The notes: a model not told the origin generated them from the sequence alone. A stretch of DNA of 46,596 nucleotides from Candidatus Gemmiger stercoravium (GCA_019119835.1 DWWE01000075.1:1-46596), one strand, 5' to 3'. Shown: positions 7,626 through 15,504, counted from the first letter of the stretch. Program-made: numbers and translations.

Positions 7626-9164
7626 TCAAAAGTCGAGGCTTCCCTCGCTGCGGCGCAGCTCGTCCCGATCCAGCTCGGCCAGCAGTTCGTCCTGCCCCTG
7701 GTGGAGCAGCAGCCGCCGGCTGTAAGTCTCGAACCGTTCGCACTCGTTTTCGGCCAGGAAAGCGGCGGAATCCGGCCCCAGGGCCAGCTCGTTGACAAAG
7801 ACCACCATCTCCTGCCCGTCAGGGAAGGCCCGCTCCATAAAATCGAAGGCTGCTTCCAGCGCATCCCCGGCCACGGCGACGGCCTGTTCCCGGCGGCGCA
7901 CCTGGCTGTTGAAGCCGGTGCGCACGGCGTCGAAAGCCTGGTCCGGGTCCATCCGCTCGTCCAGCTTGGCGCCCCAGCTCCGCAGCAGCGCGGCGGCCCG
8001 GGCCCGGGCGGCGGCATCTTCCGGCAGCACGCGTCCGGCCGCCTTGTCGGCCGCCAGCCGGGCTTCGCAGTCGCCGCACAGCCGCCGGAACACGGTGGCC
8101 GGGCCTTCGCCGTCCTCCATCGCTCCCAGCTCCCGGCGGAATGCCCGTAGCTGCTGGTAGCAGGCGTCGGTGGCGGCGTCGGTGCGCCGGGCCTCCCCAA
8201 AGCGGGTGTTCAGCCCGGCCAGCAGCAGGCTCACCAGGCTCATCCGCTCGTCAAACGCCGCCGACAGGGCCCGCTCCAGCACCGCGTCGAAGGGCTTGCC
8301 CTGCAGGATCTCCTCCACGCCGTAGTCGGTCTGGTATTTCTGGTACAGCACCCAGTAGGCCGCAAAGTCCCGGGCTACGTCCGGGTGGCGCAGGTATTGG
8401 CCGATCAGGGCTTCGTCCACCGGCAGGTCCAGCCGGCCGGCGGCCTGCAGATAGGCGGAAAGATCCTCCCACCCCCGGGCGGTGACGAACAGCGGACCGT
8501 CCACGTCGTTTTCCACCTTGTAGAAATGCTGGGGCCGCAGTTCCAGGTAGGCCGTCACGGCCGGGTGCAGCCGGTGGGCGCGGGCATACTCCTGCCAGAC
8601 CGAAAGCTCCGGCTCGATGTCAATGCGTCGCACCCGGTCCAGCGTGACCAGGTCGAAGTCCCGCACGCTCTTGTTGTATTCCGGCGGGTTGCCGGCCGCC
8701 ACGATCACCCACCCTGCCGGCACCGGCTGGTTGCCGAAGGTCTTGCCCTGCAAAAACTGCAGCATGGTGGGGGCCAGCGTTTCGGACACGCAGTTGATCT
8801 CGTCAATGAACAGGATGCCCTGGTCCAGGCCGGTCTGCTCCATCTTGTCATACACGCTGGCAATGATCTCGCTCATCGTGTATTCGGTCACGCTCCGGTT
8901 CGCGCCGCCATAATTGCGGTGGCGGATGAAGGGCAGCCCCACCGCGCTCTGGCGGGTGTGGTGGGTGATGGTGTAGGCCACCAGGGCGATGCCGCACTCC
9001 CGGGCGATCTGTTCCATGATCTGCGTTTTGCCGATGCCCGGCGGGCCCATCAGCAAAATCGGCCGCTGGCGGATCGGCGGGATCAGCGGCGCGCCGGTGT
9101 CGTCGGTGGCCAGGTATGCCCTGACGGCGGATTCGATCTCCTGCTTGGCTCGTTTGATGTCCAT
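7626..9164 (-). CDS. MoxR-type AAA+ ATPase
   Basis: A 512-residue AAA+ protein. The Walker A is GPPGIGKT at residues 40-47 and the Walker B is ILFIDEIN at 117-124, followed by the sensor-1 region VAAGNPPEYN. The ATPase core covers about residues 1-330; the remaining 180 residues are helical and without a recognised domain. MoxR ATPases work with VWA-domain proteins in assembly or activation of protein complexes, and the gene immediately upstream (9196-10569) encodes such a partner. The start ATG is preceded by AGAAGGAG. The gene is last in a three-gene minus-strand operon. The client complex cannot be told from the sequence. Confidence 0.88.
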   Translation of the reverse strand: MDIKRAKQEIESAVRAYLATDDTGAPLIPPIRQRPILLMGPPGIGKTQIMEQIARECGIALVAYTITHHTRQSAVGLPFIRHRNYGGANRSVTEYTMSEIIASVYDKMEQTGLDQGILFIDEINCVSETLAPTMLQFLQGKTFGNQPVPAGWVIVAAGNPPEYNKSVRDFDLVTLDRVRRIDIEPELSVWQEYARAHRLHPAVTAYLELRPQHFYKVENDVDGPLFVTARGWEDLSAYLQAAGRLDLPVDEALIGQYLRHPDVARDFAAYWVLYQKYQTDYGVEEILQGKPFDAVLERALSAAFDERMSLVSLLLAGLNTRFGEARRTDAATDACYQQLRAFRRELGAMEDGEGPATVFRRLCGDCEARLAADKAAGRVLPEDAAARARAAALLRSWGAKLDERMDPDQAFDAVRTGFNSQVRRREQAVAVAGDALEAAFDFMERAFPDGQEMVVFVNELALGPDSAAFLAENECERFETYSRRLLLHQGQDELLAELDRDELRRSEGSLDF

Positions 9165-9195
9165 GATCCTTCTCCTTCTGCCGTGGTGCGGCGGT

Positions 9196-10569
9196 CTACA
9201 ATTCCGGCAAATCCCGGGGGTCCCATTCCTGCCAGTCCAGCGCCGGCGGCGCGGGGGCTTCGTCCTGCTCCAGTTCCTCCGGCGAGAGAATCAGCCGGAT
9301 CGCCCAGGGCGGGGTGGGCGGGGCGGGGGCGCCGTCCTCCACAAAGAGGAAGGCGGTCTGGCAGCCGGGCGGCCGGGCGGGGAAGGTCCCCTTCCCGTCG
9401 GTAAAATACAGGATGCCCTGCAGGTCCCGCAGCCGCCCTTCCGCCTGCAGCGCTTCGATGCGGGCAAAGGCGGGGCGGAAATCGGTCCCGCCGCCGCCCT
9501 GCAGCGTCAGGGCGGCGGCGTACCGCTCCCAGTCCTGCGCCCCGTGCAGGAAGGTCACATCCCGCACCGCGTCGTCACACTGGAGCACCGCCACATTGCA
9601 GCGGTCAAAAAATCCGCCGCTCGTCCGCAGCAGGCGGAAGGTCTCCCGCAAAAAGGCCCGCACCAGCCTGCCCGCCGTAGACTCGCTGGTGTCAATGACG
9701 ATCACCAGGTCCCGGATCTTCCGGCTCTCCCGGGTCTCCAGCGGCTCGATCAGCGGCAGATTGCCGTAGGTGCGCAGCCCGTAGGTGTAGGTGCCCAGGT
9801 CGAACTCGTCCAGGTCCAGGTGCGGTTCCTCCCGCAGCACGGTGAACCGGCGCAGAAAATCCCGGTAGGTCCGCCGGCTGCGGGCGGCCTCCACCTGGGC
9901 GGTCAGGGCCTGTACGCCGCTGGTCTCGCCGGCCTGCCGGCCTGCCTGCTGCATGCTCAGCTGGGTCTGGCGGCCCAGCTGTTCCCACTGGCGGCCCATC
10001 ATCTGGGCGGCGGGGCTTTGGGGGTCGGCGGGCCAGAGCCGGTGGCTGTCACAGTAGAATTCCTGCTGCAGTTTCTGCAGTTCGGCGGTGTCCCGGCCTT
10101 CCAGCAAGCGGAAGATCGGCCCGGCGGCGGGCAGGCGGCAGCGGGTGCGGATCTCGGCGTAAAGCTGCTGGCGCAGCCAGCCCACCGGCCGGCGCAGACC
10201 CGGCAGGTCCAGGTGATCCAGCGTGTCCTCCACGGCAATGTCGCAGGCCAGCCCCCACAGCGCCTGGCTGCGCCGGTCCCGCAGCCAGGGATGGCGGAAC
10301 ACACAGTGCAGCAGGCTGTGCAGGTAGGCCCGGGCCAGGTAGGGCCGGTTGGCCCGGTAGATGCGCAGCACCCAGTCGGCCCCGTAGACCAGGGTCGCCC
10401 CGTCGGTGGCCAGCCCGCGGCCGGGGTCGGGGTCCGGCTGCAGGGCCAGCGCCCCCAGCGCGGCATTCATATACCGCATCTGCAGGTAAAGTTCACTGCG
10501 GGTCAGTTCCATGGCTCTGCGGGCCATGGCCTGTTCCCATTCGGCCTGGGTCTGTGTATGTCCTGGCAC
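9196..10569 (-). CDS. DUF2201-type protein: degenerate metallopeptidase domain plus C-terminal VWA domain
   Basis: The 457-residue protein matches the DUF2201 layout. The N-terminal putative metallopeptidase domain has, at residues 84-88, HSLLH instead of the usual HExxH, so the catalytic glutamate is replaced by serine and peptidase activity is unlikely. The C-terminal VWA-like domain keeps the MIDAS residues: DTSES at 293-297, the threonine of GGTDF at about 362, and the aspartate of FTDGKG at about 391. The VWA part probably binds a metal-dependent ligand and works with the MoxR ATPase encoded next. The start GTG has AAAGGAGGT at ideal spacing. Spacing to the neighbours is 31-33 bases, consistent with one transcript. 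Confidence 0.85.
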   Translation of the reverse strand: MPGHTQTQAEWEQAMARRAMELTRSELYLQMRYMNAALGALALQPDPDPGRGLATDGATLVYGADWVLRIYRANRPYLARAYLHSLLHCVFRHPWLRDRRSQALWGLACDIAVEDTLDHLDLPGLRRPVGWLRQQLYAEIRTRCRLPAAGPIFRLLEGRDTAELQKLQQEFYCDSHRLWPADPQSPAAQMMGRQWEQLGRQTQLSMQQAGRQAGETSGVQALTAQVEAARSRRTYRDFLRRFTVLREEPHLDLDEFDLGTYTYGLRTYGNLPLIEPLETRESRKIRDLVIVIDTSESTAGRLVRAFLRETFRLLRTSGGFFDRCNVAVLQCDDAVRDVTFLHGAQDWERYAAALTLQGGGGTDFRPAFARIEALQAEGRLRDLQGILYFTDGKGTFPARPPGCQTAFLFVEDGAPAPPTPPWAIRLILSPEELEQDEAPAPPALDWQEWDPRDLPEL

Positions 10570-10602
10570 GGCGGCACCTCCTTTCCCCTCGGGGCGGCCC
10601 GC

Positions 10603-11586
10603 TCAATCGGCGGGGTCGTCCAGGTCGTCAAAATCGTAGGTCTTTTTGGTCCGGGCGGGCCGGGCGGCCGGCGCCAGCAGCAGGGCGGCGCCCTCGCTCC
10701 AGCCGGCCTGCCCGCAAGCCAGGGCGCCGCGGCTGCGGTCCTGCGGGGACACCAGCGGCACCAGCAGCCCGGTCAGGACCCGACTGCGCCGGGCAATGGC
10801 CAGTTCCAGCGCCAGCGCACCGTGGCTGTGCAGGTATGCCTCGTACCGGGCTTTGGCGGCGGCGCTCAGCGCAAAGGGGGCCGCCAGCCGGCTCAGGGCC
10901 ACCCGGCACAGCCCGGCCGGGGGCTCCTCGGCGTCCGCCTGGGCGAAGGCTTCGTCATACTCGGCCCAGTTCACCGCCCCGTCGGTGAAGCACTGCCGGT
11001 AACGGTAGCCGATGCCCTCAATGTTGCGGTTGAAGATGTGGGCCGGGGTGTTTTCGTCCAGCACTTCCTGGTATTCCGGGCAGAAGATCCGCCCCAGCAG
11101 CCGGTCGCCCCGACAAAACTCGGCGGCAATGTCTCCGCTTACGGCAGCCAGCATTTTTTTCAGCCCGGTGGGGGCGTCGGGGGATGTGTGCAGCACGAAG
11201 GTCTTCAGGCGGCGGCAGTTGGTGAACAGGTCGCTGCCCAGTGCGTCCAGCCGCGGCCCGGCGTCCAGCCGCTCCAGCGCCCGGCAGTTGTAAAAGGCGC
11301 CGTTGTGCAGCGCTGTCACGCTGTCCGGCAGGGTCACCCGCTGCACAAAGTCGCCGCAGATCGGGTGCAGGTCCCCCGCAGAGGCAGGCCAGAGGGCCCC
11401 GGGCCCCGGTTCGCGCCGGGCCGAAAAGCAATACGGCCCCACCTCGGTCACCGGCTGGCCGGCGACCTGCCCGGGCAGCACCGGGCAGGGTGTGTCGCCG
11501 TATACCCGCAGCAGGCGCACGCCCGCGGCGGCCGGTTCCCACAACACACGGATCTCCTGCTGCAAAAAACTCTCCACCTTCCACAC
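10603..11586 (-). CDS. Leucine-rich-repeat (BspA-like, LRR_5) protein
   Basis: A 327-residue protein, first gene of the MoxR operon. About residues 40-130 hold BspA-type leucine-rich repeats: VTLPDSVTALHNGAFYNC then RLDALGSDLFTNC, with the typical (A/L)F-x-N-C turns. The remainder is helical, ending in an acidic tail with DFDDLDDP. No signal peptide is seen, so the protein is probably cytoplasmic and supplies a recognition surface. The start is uncertain: GTG at 11586 gives the longest frame but lacks a clear ribosome site, and GTG at 11577 is an alternative. An extended -10 promoter lies about 30 bases upstream. Confidence 0.75.
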   Translation of the reverse strand: MWKVESFLQQEIRVLWEPAAAGVRLLRVYGDTPCPVLPGQVAGQPVTEVGPYCFSARREPGPGALWPASAGDLHPICGDFVQRVTLPDSVTALHNGAFYNCRALERLDAGPRLDALGSDLFTNCRRLKTFVLHTSPDAPTGLKKMLAAVSGDIAAEFCRGDRLLGRIFCPEYQEVLDENTPAHIFNRNIEGIGYRYRQCFTDGAVNWAEYDEAFAQADAEEPPAGLCRVALSRLAAPFALSAAAKARYEAYLHSHGALALELAIARRSRVLTGLLVPLVSPQDRSRGALACGQAGWSEGAALLLAPAARPARTKKTYDFDDLDDPAD

Positions 11587-11618
11587 GTTTGTCGGTTTTG
11601 TCTCTTTACAATGCCCCC

Positions 11619-11627
11619 ATTATAGCA
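11619..11627 (-). promoter_or_regulatory. Extended -10 promoter of the LRR-VWA-MoxR operon
   Basis: On the minus strand TGC-TATAAT reads from 11627 to 11619, an extended -10 with a consensus hexamer. No good -35 hexamer is seen, which is common with extended -10 sites. The 5' untranslated region would be about 25 bases. Confidence 0.6.
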
Positions 11628-11714
11628 TAAAATGTTCAGTCGGGAAACAAGGCGTTCCGATAAAATCTTTGCGGCCCCGCAGGCGTCGGGGCCGGTTCAG
11701 GGGGAAAACCGACC

Positions 11715-13103
11715 ATGCGCTCCGTCTCGTCTCAAAATGCCATCCTCACCGGGTCCATCCCGCGGCAGCTGATCCTCTTCTTTCTGCCGATCTGGTTCGG
11801 CACACTGTTCCAGCAGCTGTACAACACCGCCGATACGCTGATCGTCGGCAATTTTGTGGGCACCCAGGCTCTGGCGGCCGTGGGGGCCACCAGTGCGTTC
11901 GTGCAGCTGCTGGTGGGGGTGTTCGTGGGCCTTTGCAGCGGCGCCGGCGTGGTGGTGGCCCAAAGCTATGGCGCCGGCAATGTGGAGGCGGTGGACCGCC
12001 AGGTCCACACCGCGCTGGCCATGGCGGTGCTGGGCGGCGCGGCGCTGACGGTGCTGGGGCTGCTTTCCAGCCGGTGGGTGATGGTGCTGATGGACACCCC
12101 GGCCGAGATCGTCGGGCAGGCGACGGTCTATCTGCAGATCTACTTCCTCGGCATGATCCCCCAGTTTATCTACAACATGGGCACCAACATCCTGCGTGCG
12201 GTGGGGGACAGCAAACGCCCGCTGTACTTCCTCATCATCGCCTCGGTGGTCAACATCGTGCTGGACGTGCTGTTTGTGGCGGGCTTCCACTGGGGCGTGG
12301 CCGGCGCGGCCATCGCCACCGTTATCAGCCAGGTGGCCAGTGCGGTGCTGACCCTGCGCTGCCTGGCCGGCTCCAACGGGATGCCCTGGCACCTGGATGC
12401 GTTCTCCCTTTCGATCGACTGGGCGGTTCTGCGGGATATCTGCCGCATCGGCCTGCCCAGCGCGGCGCAGTCGGCCCTGTACAGCATCTCCAACATCATG
12501 ATCCAGGCATCCATCAACGGGTTCGGCACCACGGCGGTGGCGGCCTGGGGCGTGTACAGCAAGATCGACTTCCTGTTCTGGATGACCGTCAGCTCGCTGG
12601 GAATCTCCATCACGACCTTTGCGGGGCAGAACTTCGGCGCCCGCCAGTATGACCGGGTGCGCCGGGGCACCCGCGTCTGCCTGGGAATGACGGCGGCCAT
12701 CACGGTGGTCATCAGCGCGCTGCTCTACCCGCTGGCCGGGGTGGCGTTCCGGCTGTTCAGCCAGGACGCGGCCGTGGTCGCCCAGGGGGTGGAACTCATG
12801 CACTTCCTGGTGCCCACCTACCTGACCTACATCTGTATCGAGATCCTGGCCGGCGCACTGCGCGGCTGCGGCGACGTGCGGGTTCCGACGCTGATCACCG
12901 TATTCGGCGTCTGCGGGCTGCGCATCCTCTGGCTGCTGACGGTGGTGCCCCGCACCAACACGATCCTGGCGGTGGAAGCCAGCTACCCGATCACCTGGAC
13001 GCTGTCCAGCGTGCTGTTTGTGCTGTACTATCTGCGCGGCGGCTGGATGCCCCGCTGCATCGCCGCCCAGGAAGCAGCGCAGCAGACCGGGGCGGCCCGG
13101 TGA
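11715..13103 (+). CDS. MATE-family multidrug/toxin efflux transporter
   Basis: A 462-residue polytopic protein with 12 hydrophobic segments and family landmarks: IPRQLILFFLPIWFGTLFQQ at the start, YNTADTLIVGNFVG, then GTNILRAVGDSKRP at the end of the first half and ALRGCGDVRVP in the second half. MATE proteins export drugs or metabolites against sodium or proton gradients. The start follows AGGGGGAAA. A 7-bp hairpin (GGCCCCG/CGGGGCC, 11673-11692) sits in the leader. The stop overlaps a GTG by 4 bases, but the acetyltransferase downstream more likely starts at 13118. The substrate is unknown. Confidence 0.92.
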   Translation: MRSVSSQNAILTGSIPRQLILFFLPIWFGTLFQQLYNTADTLIVGNFVGTQALAAVGATSAFVQLLVGVFVGLCSGAGVVVAQSYGAGNVEAVDRQVHTALAMAVLGGAALTVLGLLSSRWVMVLMDTPAEIVGQATVYLQIYFLGMIPQFIYNMGTNILRAVGDSKRPLYFLIIASVVNIVLDVLFVAGFHWGVAGAAIATVISQVASAVLTLRCLAGSNGMPWHLDAFSLSIDWAVLRDICRIGLPSAAQSALYSISNIMIQASINGFGTTAVAAWGVYSKIDFLFWMTVSSLGISITTFAGQNFGARQYDRVRRGTRVCLGMTAAITVVISALLYPLAGVAFRLFSQDAAVVAQGVELMHFLVPTYLTYICIEILAGALRGCGDVRVPTLITVFGVCGLRILWLLTVVPRTNTILAVEASYPITWTLSSVLFVLYYLRGGWMPRCIAAQEAAQQTGAAR

Positions 13104-13117
13104 GGGGAGGGGGCGCG

Positions 13118-13642
13118 ATGGACTTCCAAATCCGACCGGCCGCTGCGGCCGATGTGCCGCAGATTCTGGCAGTGATGGACAGGGCCCGGGCGGCGCTGCC
13201 GGTGCCCGAGTGGTTTGTGGCCGACGATGCTGCGTACCTTCATGCACACCTGGACGGGCCGCTGGGCTTCTGCCTGGTGGCGGAAACGCCGGGGCGGAGC
13301 CTGGCGGCCTACTTCACCGTCAAGCTGGCGGGCACCGCGCCGGATGCGCTGGGGCGGTATCTCTCGCTGGATGACCAGGCGCTGCGGCAGACCGCCCAGA
13401 TGGACAGCTGCTGTGTGGTGCCCGGCTGCCGGGGCCACAGCCTGGAAGGCAGACTGCTGCTTGCATGCGAGGCGCGGCTGCGCAGCCGGCCGGACGGCCC
13501 CTGGCGCCGCTGCCTGGCCACCGTCCACCCGGACAACCTGGCCAGCTTGTACAGCTTTTTGCATCGCGGCTACAGCATTGCCGCCGAAAATGTCCTGTGC
13601 TATGGGGGAAAGCGGCGGCATATCCTTGCCAAACTGCTGTGA
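13118..13642 (+). CDS. GNAT-family N-acetyltransferase
   Basis: A 174-residue protein with a GNAT fold: the N-terminal FQIRPAAAADVPQILAVMD helix, a central beta region, the acetyl-CoA-binding region CVVPGCRGHSLEGRLL, in which the R-G-x-x-L/G loop is recognisable, and the C-terminal TVHPDNLASLYSFLHRGY typical of the family. The ATG at 13118 is preferred over the overlapping GTG at 13100 because GGGAGGGGG lies just upstream of it. It is probably co-transcribed with the MATE gene, 14 bases away. The acceptor substrate is unknown. Confidence 0.88.
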   Translation: MDFQIRPAAAADVPQILAVMDRARAALPVPEWFVADDAAYLHAHLDGPLGFCLVAETPGRSLAAYFTVKLAGTAPDALGRYLSLDDQALRQTAQMDSCCVVPGCRGHSLEGRLLLACEARLRSRPDGPWRRCLATVHPDNLASLYSFLHRGYSIAAENVLCYGGKRRHILAKLL

Positions 13643-13700
13643 GGGGACGGCTGGACACCGCCCTGCAGCCTTCGCAATCCCGCAGTCTTTGCAATCAAAG

Positions 13701-13757
13701 AAAAAAAGGCACCGCTGTGCGCCCGGCTGTGAACCGGGCAGGGCACGGCGGTGCCTT
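13701..13757. terminator. Bidirectional terminator between the GNAT gene and cutC
   Basis: A two-part hairpin: AAGGCACCGC (13706-13715) pairs with GCGGTGCCTT (13748-13757), and an inner GCCCGG/CCGGGC pair lies within. Seven A residues on the left give a T tract for minus-strand transcripts; TTGCTGTTT on the right serves the plus strand. Confidence 0.85.
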
Positions 13758-13774
13758 GCTGTTTGGCTGTCGAT

Positions 13775-14539
13775 TCAGGCAAAGGAGGCGTCCAGCGCCC
13801 GGCGGGCCGCCCGCACGGCCTCCTCGCTGGTCTGCTGGATATGCCACTCGTCCAGCCCGGGCAGCCCCATCGGCACACCGGTGCGCCGGAAGGCCATCCG
13901 GCTTTCCCGCTCCGTTTTCCCGCTCATGTGGAAGGCCCGTGCGGCGGGCAGCCGGCCGCGCAGCGCCCGGATCACGGTTTCGTTCACCCCGGCGCCGATC
14001 AGCACTTCCGGCCCCTGGCCGCGATCCCGTTCGGCCAGCAGCGCTTCCAGTTGGGCGGTGCCCTCCCGGCAGCTGGCTGCGGCGCCGCTGGTCAGCACCG
14101 TGTCAAAGCCCAGGGCCGCGGCGTCGCGGTAGGTCTTGAGCGGGTCCCGGCTCACGTCAATGGCGCGGTGCAGCGTAAAGGCCGCGCCGGCGCCGGCGGC
14201 CGCCATCATCTTCCGCACGGCGGGCCGGTCCAGTTCGCCGTCCGGCGTCAGGGCGCCGATCACAAAGCCATCGGCGCCAGCCCGCCGCAGGGCGGGCATC
14301 TGGGCGCACAAAAGTTCGATCTCCTCCGGCTCATACAGGAAATCGCCGGGGCGCGGGCGCATCAGGCACCGCACGGGGATCGAGGGGGCTTCGGCGCGGA
14401 TCTGGCGCAGCAGCTCGGCGTACGGGCTCAGGCCGCCCACCGCCAGGGCACTGCAAAGTTCCAGCCGATCGGCGCCGCCGGCAATGGCGGCCCGGGCGGA
14501 TGCCAGGCTGTCCACACATACTTCCAGCAAAGGGGTCAT
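13775..14539 (-). CDS. cutC: CutC family protein (copper homeostasis, TIM barrel)
   Basis: A 254-residue protein with the CutC signature from the start: LLEVCVDSLASARAAIAGGADRLELC as two adjoining blocks, then GGLSPYAELL, the VRCLMRPRPGDFLY loop, DGFVIGALTPDG, FHRAID-like TLHRAIDVSRDP and LTSGAAAS. CutC proteins are TIM-barrel proteins linked to copper handling, though their exact biochemistry is unsettled. AAGGAGGGA sits 6 bases upstream of the ATG. The gene is monocistronic, with a promoter at 14565 and a terminator at 13701. Confidence 0.92.
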   Translation of the reverse strand: MTPLLEVCVDSLASARAAIAGGADRLELCSALAVGGLSPYAELLRQIRAEAPSIPVRCLMRPRPGDFLYEPEEIELLCAQMPALRRAGADGFVIGALTPDGELDRPAVRKMMAAAGAGAAFTLHRAIDVSRDPLKTYRDAAALGFDTVLTSGAAASCREGTAQLEALLAERDRGQGPEVLIGAGVNETVIRALRGRLPAARAFHMSGKTERESRMAFRRTGVPMGLPGLDEWHIQQTSEEAVRAARRALDASFA

Positions 14540-14564
14540 GGATCATCCCTCCTTGTTTTTCCCC

Positions 14565-14573
14565 AGTATACCA
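14565..14573 (-). promoter_or_regulatory. Extended -10 promoter of cutC
   Basis: TGG-TATACT on the minus strand, about 25 bases before the cutC start. No convincing -35 hexamer is seen. Confidence 0.5.
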
Positions 14574-14628
14574 CAGCGGCGGAAAAATGCACAGAGCCCC
14601 CGGCCTGTTTGCCGGCCAGGGGATGTGC

Positions 14629-14656
14629 AGTTGTATGTAAAAAGGGGAAAACAACT
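14629..14656. repeat. AGTTGT/ACAACT inverted half-sites downstream of the small membrane gene
   Basis: AGTTGT at 14629-14634 and ACAACT at 14651-14656 form a 6-bp inverted repeat around an A/G-rich loop. The half-sites match those in the operator array at 15054-15392. On the minus strand the loop is T-rich, so it may simply be part of the 3' end of the 14672-14989 transcript. A G+C hairpin (GGCC-rich, 14598-14621) follows. The role is uncertain. Confidence 0.35.
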
Positions 14657-14671
14657 TCGGGCTTCGGTCCG

Positions 14672-14989
14672 TCAGGCTGCCCGGCCGCTGTGTACGGCCG
14701 GGAAAAGGACCGGCCGGACGGTGGGCAGGGTTGCCCGCCGGCCGTGGGGATCCGCCGCAGCCGGCGCCTTCGGGGCAGCCGGCTTGTTCAACTCGGCCGC
14801 CCTGGCAGGTTTCGGGGCCAGCAGACCGCAGAGGGCGTTCATGGCCAGCAGGCAGACCAGTCCCAGCCCCAGCGCGGCCGGGATCGGGAATGACCCCTGC
14901 GCGGCGGCGCTGGCCAGGGCCAGCAGAAAAAAACCGAAACAGACCAGCAGAAGCTGGCACACCCATTGTTTGAGCTGCTGCCATTTCAT
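14672..14989 (-). CDS. Small two-helix membrane protein, divergent from the S24 repressor
   Basis: A 105-residue protein with two hydrophobic segments (about residues 10-31 and 36-58) and a basic, alanine/proline-rich tail of about 45 residues without clear structure. GAGGAGG lies about 8 bases before the ATG. It matches no family I can name. Its 5' region runs straight into the repeat array and operators of the divergent XRE/S24 repressor, so it is a candidate target of that repressor. A role like the small membrane division inhibitors induced by DNA damage in other Firmicutes is possible but is speculation; no LysM domain is present. No clear promoter is visible. Confidence 0.6.
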   Translation of the reverse strand: MKWQQLKQWVCQLLLVCFGFFLLALASAAAQGSFPIPAALGLGLVCLLAMNALCGLLAPKPARAAELNKPAAPKAPAAADPHGRRATLPTVRPVLFPAVHSGRAA

Positions 14990-15051
14990 AAAAAAGCCTC
15001 CTCATAATTTGTCATCAAGATCAACAGGATTCCGATACCGGCCGGGCCAAT

Positions 15052-15366
15052 GTACAACCGGCTGTTGTTTTATGGGCGCCGCCCGCCGGCATCTCGCCTT
15101 GACTGCCGCCCGGGAAGTTGTAAGGTGGCAGGCGTACAACCAACCGTTGTTTTACAACGCCGGGGAAGACATCCGGCAACGCCGTCTTTCGGCGCTCTGC
15201 CTTGACTGCCGCCATGGGAAGTTGTAAGGTGATGGAGATACAACCGTCCGTTGTTTTACAACGCCGGGGAAGACGCCCGGTAACGCCGTCTTTCGGCGCT
15301 CTGCCTTGACTGCCGCCATGGGAAGTTGTAAGGTGATAGGTGTACAACCAACTGTTGTTTTACAAC
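15052..15366. repeat. Tandem array of 104-bp repeats between the small membrane gene and the S24 repressor
   Basis: Two full 104-bp units (15134-15237 and 15238-15341) differ at only about nine positions. A shortened, diverged unit of 82 bp precedes them (15052-15133), and the first 25 bp of another follow (15342-15366). Every unit begins with the palindrome ACAAC-N5-GTTGT plus a further TACAAC (absent from the first). Each contains a small hairpin CGCCG-TCTTT-CGGCG (full units only) and TTGACTGCCGCC, and ends with GTTGTAAGG. Together with the next unit the end forms GTTGTA-N12-TACAAC. With the A+T-rich stretch to 15504 it fills the 515-base gap between the two divergent genes. No coding content is convincing. 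Confidence 0.9.
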
Positions 15367-15392
15367 CCTAGAATAATACAACTTAGAGTTGT
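15054..15392. promoter_or_regulatory. Five-copy palindromic operator candidate, ACAAC-N5-GTTGT
   Basis: Identical 5-bp arms with variable 5-bp centres occur at 15054-15068, 15136-15150, 15240-15254, 15344-15358 and 15378-15392, spaced 82, 104, 104 and 34 bases. The centres differ (CGGCT, CAACC, CGTCC, CAACT, TTAGA) while the arms do not, as expected of a dimer-binding site. Further half-sites are TACAAC at 15361 and 15406, GGTTGTA overlapping the repressor -10 at 15460, and GTACAACC overlapping its ribosome site at 15494. Binding by the adjacent XRE/S24 protein is inferred. Confidence 0.65.
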
Positions 15393-15441
15393 TGTCAATA
15401 GAAAATACAACAAAATTTTGAAAAATAACGGCGGAATGCCC

Positions 15442-15470
15442 TTTACAAAAACTACCAAAGGTTGTATAAT
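15442..15470 (+). promoter_or_regulatory. Promoter of the XRE/S24 repressor gene
   Basis: TTTACA at 15442-15447 and a consensus TATAAT at 15465-15470 with a 17-base spacer. The half-site GGTTGTA overlaps the -10, so bound repressor would block polymerase. The surrounding sequence is conspicuously A+T-rich. Confidence 0.8.
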
Positions 15471-15504
15471 GGGACCAAACAAAGCCAATGGAGGTACAAC
15501 CGCC

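Noticed and set aside
9445-10569. Active zinc peptidase call for the DUF2201 protein
   Set aside because: The HExxH glutamate is replaced by serine (HSLLH).
15021-15347. Minus-strand frame of 108 codons through the repeat array
   Set aside because: It is made of the 104-bp repeats, has repeated peptide segments only because of them, no ribosome site, and would cover all the operators.
15052-15366. Repeat array as a CRISPR
   Set aside because: Only two full units, contiguous with no unique spacers, a unit length of 104 bp and no cas genes.
15340-15504. N-terminal extension of the XRE/S24 repressor
   Set aside because: It would include the -35 and -10 of its promoter and the operator half-sites; the ATG at 15505 has the ribosome site and the family N-terminus.
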